From Oscillospiraceae bacterium (GTDB lineage Bacteria > Bacillota > Clostridia > Oscillospirales > Ruminococcaceae), in assembly GCA_022508965.1 (NCBI GenBank), contig JAFLUD010000007.1, positions 1-43,675 of the forward strand: a DNA stretch of 43,675 bases, written 5' to 3'. A program made the position numbers and the translations under genes. Numbering within the stretch: the stretch's first letter is position 1; each line of letters starts with the position of its first letter. Positions 39,850 through 43,675 of the stretch are shown in pieces. The notes beneath the pieces were generated by a model. It ran no database searches, was not told the origin of the DNA, and saw nothing but the letters and a program-made list of their open reading frames with translations.

Positions 39850-39885
39850 ATAATCATAATGTGCTGTATGTATAACCCCATTCGT
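39850..39885. other. Probable right prophage attachment junction (attR)
   Basis: The recombinase ends at 39848 and the LysM/GH18 gene, read inward from the host side, loses its family continuation within the last few codons (WGYTYS, then TL and stop at 39854). The crossover is therefore likely within about 39857-39875. The other half of the site and the missing C-terminus should lie at the left prophage end, outside the window. Confidence 0.6.
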
Positions 39886-40720
39886 ACGTCATGATGATAA
39901 CGTAGTCGGCGTATTTTCCCTGAACGGGGTAGTCGTGCGATTCGTAGAGGATACCCTGCTGATCGGCGCGGTATTTGGGCGCTACGGCGGTCACGAGAAT
40001 ATATCCCCTCAGATGCAGACGCTCGGAGAGTTCCCTCAAAAAGTCGTTGTAGATTTCGCGGTCGTCTGGGGAGATGTATTCCATATCCAGCAAAGCGCCG
40101 TAATACTTCTTGTCGTCCAGCTCAAAGAGGATCGATCCGATAAGGCGTTCGCGGGAATCGGGTTCCGCGAGAACCTGCGAGAGGACTTCTGTCGAGAAGG
40201 TCCCGTCGTAGATATTCGTCACCACCATAAGCGGCATAACGGCGCTTCTCGAGGAACGGTAGATAAGATCGTCGGCGGAGGGAGCTATCAGCTCCCCGAG
40301 CGGCGTCAGCGAGTAGGAAAACGGCGACAGAAACGTCAGAAACGGCAACGTACAATTGAGCGCGAACTCGGTTATGTTCGGGTAGGCGAAGCCGTTTACG
40401 ATCGCGGGGCGGCGCGGCGCGCGGTTTTCCTGAGGGATTATGATGATCTCACCTGGCATCAACGCTATCGGGTTTACGTTTGGATTCGCCTCGAGAAGCG
40501 TTTCCAGCGGCACCTCGAACTCCTGCGAGATGGAAAACAGCGTCTGTCCCTCGCTCACCTGATAGCGCATGGAATCGGACATTATTATCAGATTCTGTCC
40601 GACCGCCAGCAAATTCGGCGAGCGCAGCGCGTTGTCCGCGGCGATCCTGTTCACGGGGATCCCGAACCGCCGCGACAGCAGCGTCAGATTATCCCCGGGC
40701 TTTACGGTATAGATGAACAT
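39854..40720 (-). pseudogene. LysM/GH18 spore-cortex-type hydrolase (SleL/YaaH-like), truncated by the prophage
   Basis: 288 residues: two LysM domains (1-47, MFIYTVKPGDNLTLLSRRFG; 51-98, MRYQVSEGQTLFSISQEF), then a GH18 catalytic domain from about 105. GALLDMEYISPDDREIYN carries the catalytic DxE (212-214), and VTAVAPKYRAD and VIIMTYEWGYTYS are typical of SleL-like N-acetylglucosaminidases that act on spore cortex. The family is usually about 420-430 residues; here the protein stops at WGYTYSTL, right at the prophage edge, and lacks the last barrel strands. It is therefore probably an interrupted host gene. The ribosome site AAAGGAG is intact. Confidence 0.82.
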
Positions 40721-40737
40721 AGGTTACTCCTTTATCA

Positions 40738-40858
40738 AAGTGTAAAGTTGACAGTGTAAAGTTGACAGTAAAGGTGTCCGCTACGCGGACTTAATTTAAA
40801 TAGCGCCGAAGGCGCACCTTCACTGTACACTTTACACTTTACACTGTCAACTCTTTTC
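40738..40858. repeat. Palindromic intergenic repeat (MITE/REP-like), about 120 bp
   Basis: Tandem GTGTAAAGTTGACA-type units on the left are matched by inverted TGTACACTTTACACTTTACACTGTCAAC units on the right (quoted in part: ACACTTTACACTGTCAAC). Between them lie AAGGTG...CACCTT arms and two small hairpins, TCCGCTACGCGGA (40777-40789) and GCGCCGAAGGCGC (40803-40815). Elements of this look are scattered in many clostridial genomes. Its right arm supplies the last four codons and stop of the amidase-like gene at 40839 (TTG ACA GTG TAA). Confidence 0.75.
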
Positions 40859-41357
40859 TCGCGCCGATTATGTGGAATCCCACCGCGTCGGCGTAATTGT
40901 AGGTGGACAGCCTGCGGTTTCGGGAATCGACGGAATGGGCGCAGACAAAAATGTTTTCGGGAACGGCGGGACTGAAGATCTCGGAAATAATTACCGTGTG
41001 ATAGAACGCGCCCTCCCGGTTTACCAGCTGGATAATGTCGCCGCGGCGAAGCTCCGAAAAAGGCGCTTCCTCGGCATAGACCGCGACTCCCAGGTTCGTC
41101 AGCAGAAATTCCCTGAGAAAATTCACTCCCGTCCAGGCTGGGGCGCGGTTGTTGGAGTCAATGTAGAACCAGCCCGTTTCGGGCGTGTAATTCATCACCC
41201 CGCATCCCGCGTACAGGCACTGCGATATGAAATTCGTGCAGTCGCCGCCGATGTCCTCGAAATCGTAAAAACGCGGATTTCGCGCATACGCCCAGTCCAG
41301 CGCGTACCGCACCGCCGCGCGGCGGTCGTAGTTAGTTTCAACGAGCAAGATTATCAC
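40839..41357 (-). CDS. Amidase-like NlpC/P60-fold protein (putative amidase domain family)
   Basis: 172 residues. YDRRAAVRYALDWAYARNPRFYDFEDIGGDCTNFISQCLYAGCG (quoted: YDRRAAVRYALDWAY; GGDCTNFISQCLYAGC) is the signature of the putative amidase domain (amidase_6) with the nucleophile Cys40; AFYHTVIIS gives His120. GDIIQL precedes it as in the family. It may cleave peptide cross-links, but no signal peptide is visible. The final LTV and stop lie in a repeat element, so the natural C-terminus may be altered. Host gene. Confidence 0.83.
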   Translation of the reverse strand: MIILLVETNYDRRAAVRYALDWAYARNPRFYDFEDIGGDCTNFISQCLYAGCGVMNYTPETGWFYIDSNNRAPAWTGVNFLREFLLTNLGVAVYAEEAPFSELRRGDIIQLVNREGAFYHTVIISEIFSPAVPENIFVCAHSVDSRNRRLSTYNYADAVGFHIIGARKELTV

Positions 41358-41431
41358 CTCTTAGGGTATTGTATGCGGTCGGAGAAATTTTGTGCGCTGA
41401 CCCGTTCCACAAAAAAATTGCACAAACCCCC

Positions 41432-41460
41432 TTGAAAAATTATGAAGAATATGCTATAAT
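41432..41460 (+). promoter_or_regulatory. Promoter of the proS leader
   Basis: TTGAAA (41432-41437), 17-nt spacer, TATAAT (41455-41460), with TG one base before the -10. It lies 300 nt before proS and directly before the T-box leader. Confidence 0.8.
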
Positions 41461-41465
41461 CATTA

Positions 41466-41748
41466 AAGACAACACCGCGCAAAGGTCATGCGGTGTCGCA
41501 AAAATAATATTTTAAAGCGTTGATAAGAAACAGTACGCATCGGAAATTGTTCAGAGAGACGGCGTAGGCTGCGAGCCGTTCTTTTTCCCCTGCCGAACCC
41601 GTCTTTGAGCGCGCCCCGAAAGCATTGATCAAGGGGCGACGGTGTCTCCCGTTACGAGATTTTGAGATGCGGATTATCCGAATTTGGGTGGTAACGCGGG
41701 TTGTATTTACTCGTCCCTTGCTGTTTGCAGGGGGCGTTTTATTTTTTT
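41466..41748 (+). promoter_or_regulatory. T-box riboswitch controlling proS
   Basis: The leader starts with a small hairpin (ACACCGC/GCGGTGT, 41472-41496). Stem I features follow: AGTA near 41532, AGAGAG (41553-41558) and the distal GCTGCGAG (41568-41575). The 3' side GAACCCGTCTTTGAGC offers CCC (41598-41600), a proline codon followed by a purine, as the specifier. The T-box itself, TTGGGTGGTAACGCGGG (41684-41700), pairs with uncharged tRNA; it can otherwise give way to the terminator hairpin (41712-41736) with TTTTATTTTTTT. Uncharged tRNA-Pro would thus raise proS expression. Confidence 0.88.
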
Positions 41749-41766
41749 ACGAAAGGAATTACTGAA

Positions 41767-43488
41767 ATGAAACTGGACAAGTTAATCGGCGATAGATTCA
41801 AGGAGCGTCCCTCCGACTGTCAGATCGACTCCCATGCGCTTATGGTGCGCGGCGGCTACATCAAATACGTTGCCAACGGAATTTTCTCGAGCTATCCCCC
41901 GCTTAAGAGGATAACCCGAAAGATCGAGCAGATCATCCGCGAGGAAATGGACGCTATCGACGGGCAGGAGGTGCAGTTCCCTGTGGTAATGCCCGCGTCG
42001 CTCTGGAGCGAGAGCGGACGCTATGAATCCATAGGAAGCGAGCTGCTGCGCTTTACCGACAGAAACAAGCAGCCGATGGTGCTGGGTATGACCCACGAGG
42101 AAGCGGCGGTGCAATTGGTGCGCGAATACGCTAATTCCTACACTAAATACCCGTTTATGATCTACCAGATACAGACGAAGTTCCGCGACGAGGCGCGTCC
42201 GCGCGGCGGTCTTATCCGCGTGCGCGAGTTCACCATGAAGGACGCGTATTCCTTCCACACCTCTCAGGAGGACTTGGAGGAATACTACAAGCGCGCGCAT
42301 AAGGCGTATGAGAACGTGTACAGGCGCTGCGGCGCGCCGGGCGTTATCTCGGTAAAGTCCGACAGCGGCATGATGGGCGGCAGCGTTTCGCATGAGTTTA
42401 TGCTGCTGACTCCCGTGGGCGAGGATTCCATCGCTATCTGCAAGCACTGCGGCTTCACCTCCAACGTCGAGGCGGCGAAGTCCATTATCGAAAACGTTTG
42501 CGACGCGGAATCGGCGCCGCTTACCGAAGTTCACACCCCAGACTGCCACACCATCGAAGAGGTCTGCAATTTCCTGAATTCCCCTGCGGAGAAGTCGCTT
42601 AAGGCGGTTATTTACCAGAAAATACCCGACGATGAGTTTGTCGTGCTGTTTATCCGCGGCGATCTGGACGTGAACGAAACAAAGCTCACAAACTACCTCG
42701 GCTGCGATATCAGACCCGCGGTCATCGACGAGGAATGCGGCTTGGTTGCGGGATTTATCGGCCCCGTCGAGCTTAAGGTGAACGCGCCGCACGTCGTTCT
42801 GTTTGACGAGTCGCTCAAAAACACCAACAACCTCGTTTGCGGCGCTAATAAGGCGGATTTCCACCGCACGGGTCTGGACATCTCCCGCGACTGCGGCGAG
42901 GTGGAATTCCATGACTTCGCGAAGATAAAGGACGGCGGTATCTGCCCCGAATGCGGCGAACATTCCATAACCATTTCCCGCGGAATTGAGGTCGGGAACA
43001 TCTTCCAGCTTGGCACGAAGTATTCCAAGTCTATGGGAATGACCTACCTTGACGCCGACGGCAAGGAGCAGATCCCGATCATGGGCTGCTACGGCATAGG
43101 CGTGGGACGTCTTGCGGCTTCGGTCGCGGAGGCTTCTCACGACGAATACGGTCCTATCTGGCCGATGGCGATAGCCCCCTGGCAGGTGCATCTGTGCGCT
43201 GTCCGCGCCGACGACGAGCGCGTTAAAGCCGCCGCCGACAAGCTCTATGACGACCTGCAGTCCGCGGGCGTCGAGGTCATCTACGACGACAGGAACGTCC
43301 GCGCGGGCGTGATGTTCTCGGACGCCGACCTCATCGGAGTTCCGCTGCGCGTGGTCATCAGCCCCAGAAACCTCGACGAGGGGATATACGAGCTGTCATC
43401 GCGCGACAAAACGCTCTCCGAGAAGCTCGCCCCGGAAAACGCGGTCAGCCGCCTTAAAGAGCTGATCGCCGAAATGACGGCGAAGTAA
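41767..43488 (+). CDS. proS: Prolyl-tRNA synthetase, bacterial type
   Basis: 573 residues from MKLDKLIGDRF (41767), after GAAAGGAA; upstream in-frame codons belong to the T-box terminator. Class II synthetase motif 2 FRDEARPRGGLIRVREFTM and motif 3 GCYGIGVGRL are clear. The middle (about 225-380) is the INS editing domain that removes mischarged alanine, and the C-terminal anticodon-binding domain (WQVHLCAVRADDERVKAAAD) completes the bacterial-type enzyme. It charges tRNA-Pro in the cytoplasm. Expression is set by the T-box leader upstream. Host gene. Confidence 0.97.
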   Translation: MKLDKLIGDRFKERPSDCQIDSHALMVRGGYIKYVANGIFSSYPPLKRITRKIEQIIREEMDAIDGQEVQFPVVMPASLWSESGRYESIGSELLRFTDRNKQPMVLGMTHEEAAVQLVREYANSYTKYPFMIYQIQTKFRDEARPRGGLIRVREFTMKDAYSFHTSQEDLEEYYKRAHKAYENVYRRCGAPGVISVKSDSGMMGGSVSHEFMLLTPVGEDSIAICKHCGFTSNVEAAKSIIENVCDAESAPLTEVHTPDCHTIEEVCNFLNSPAEKSLKAVIYQKIPDDEFVVLFIRGDLDVNETKLTNYLGCDIRPAVIDEECGLVAGFIGPVELKVNAPHVVLFDESLKNTNNLVCGANKADFHRTGLDISRDCGEVEFHDFAKIKDGGICPECGEHSITISRGIEVGNIFQLGTKYSKSMGMTYLDADGKEQIPIMGCYGIGVGRLAASVAEASHDEYGPIWPMAIAPWQVHLCAVRADDERVKAAADKLYDDLQSAGVEVIYDDRNVRAGVMFSDADLIGVPLRVVISPRNLDEGIYELSSRDKTLSEKLAPENAVSRLKELIAEMTAK

Positions 43489-43505
43489 GGTATAACAGAG
43501 TTTTC

Positions 43506-43545
43506 AGCCATAGCACTTTTGATATCAAGGGTGCTATGGCTTTTT
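43506..43545 (+). terminator. Terminator of proS
   Basis: An 11-bp perfect stem (AGCCATAGCAC, 43506-43516 / GTGCTATGGCT, 43531-43541) with a 14-nt loop, followed by TTTTTGTTTT. It lies 17 nt after the proS stop. Nothing further is recognised from 43546 to the window end at 43675. Confidence 0.88.
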
Positions 43546-43675
43546 GTTTTGGGGAATGCTATGTTGCTGGTGGTTCTATGTCGCTTCCCATGTTCGGGGA
43601 ACTTTGCGTTGCTCTGATGGTGTTGTTGAGTGGTAACAGGATTTTGCCCCTGTTTGCGTAATGTAGACGCGGTGT

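Noticed and set aside
41782-43191. Long open frame (469 codons) on the strand opposite proS
   Set aside because: It mirrors proS exactly, has an Arg/Val/His-biased composition and no ribosome site; it is a shadow of a GC-rich gene.
1-43675. CRISPR arrays, tRNA or rRNA genes
   Set aside because: No regularly spaced direct repeats, no cloverleaf or rRNA-like segment was noticed on either strand.

Overview
The window looks like a piece of chromosome from a moderately GC-rich Gram-positive Clostridia bacterium, probably of the Oscillospiraceae/Ruminococcaceae type. This placement is inferred from protein style, a T-box in front of proS and a SleL-like LysM/GH18 gene; I could not run a taxonomic search. 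Nearly all of it, from position 1 to about 39,870, is one prophage with a contractile (myovirus-like, PBSX/Xkd-type) tail. Its right end lies against host genes. Its left end lies outside the window.

Right-to-left lytic block (minus strand, 34,713 down to 20). A Cro-like gene opens a long, tightly packed early operon of small zinc-ribbon and unknown proteins, a PcfK/PcfJ pair, a DUF3102 protein, a Gp157-like protein, a RecA-fold ATPase, a DEAD-type helicase, a VRR-NUC nuclease, a DUF669 protein with an SSB-like acidic tip, a MazG-like protein, a CHC2 primase zinc-finger protein and a D5-type helicase. A 113-bp AT-rich interval bounded by inverted copies of a 15-bp element follows. Next come a DUF1492 (ArpU-like) regulator, a terminator, and the late genes: terminases, portal, MuF protein, scaffold, capsid, connectors, sheath, tube, frameshifted tail chaperone, tape measure, baseplate, fibres, holin and endolysin.

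Left-to-right lysogeny block (plus strand, 34,873 to 39,848). A CI/LexA-like S24 repressor, a membrane protein, a DUF4145 protein, a broken 5' piece of a recombinase gene, two AT-rich membrane-protein genes and an intact large serine recombinase. The divergent switch region between the Cro-like gene and the repressor holds two near-consensus promoters and repeated GTATCT-type operator motifs.

Host flank (39,854 to 43,675). A LysM/GH18 hydrolase gene that ends abruptly next to the recombinase and is probably cut by the prophage, a palindromic intergenic repeat, an amidase-like gene, and proS under a T-box leader with its own promoter and terminator.

The points most worth a second look are: the MuF head protein with a C-terminal HELGH metallopeptidase-like domain followed by an AT-rich small gene (a toxin/immunity-like layout); a consensus promoter plus terminator on the strand opposite the early operon at 32,649-32,738 (a roughly 55-nt antisense RNA); the A AAA AAC frameshift site in the tail chaperone; the inverted 15-bp elements at 22,997-23,109; and the duplicated recombinase start flanking AT-rich cargo genes.
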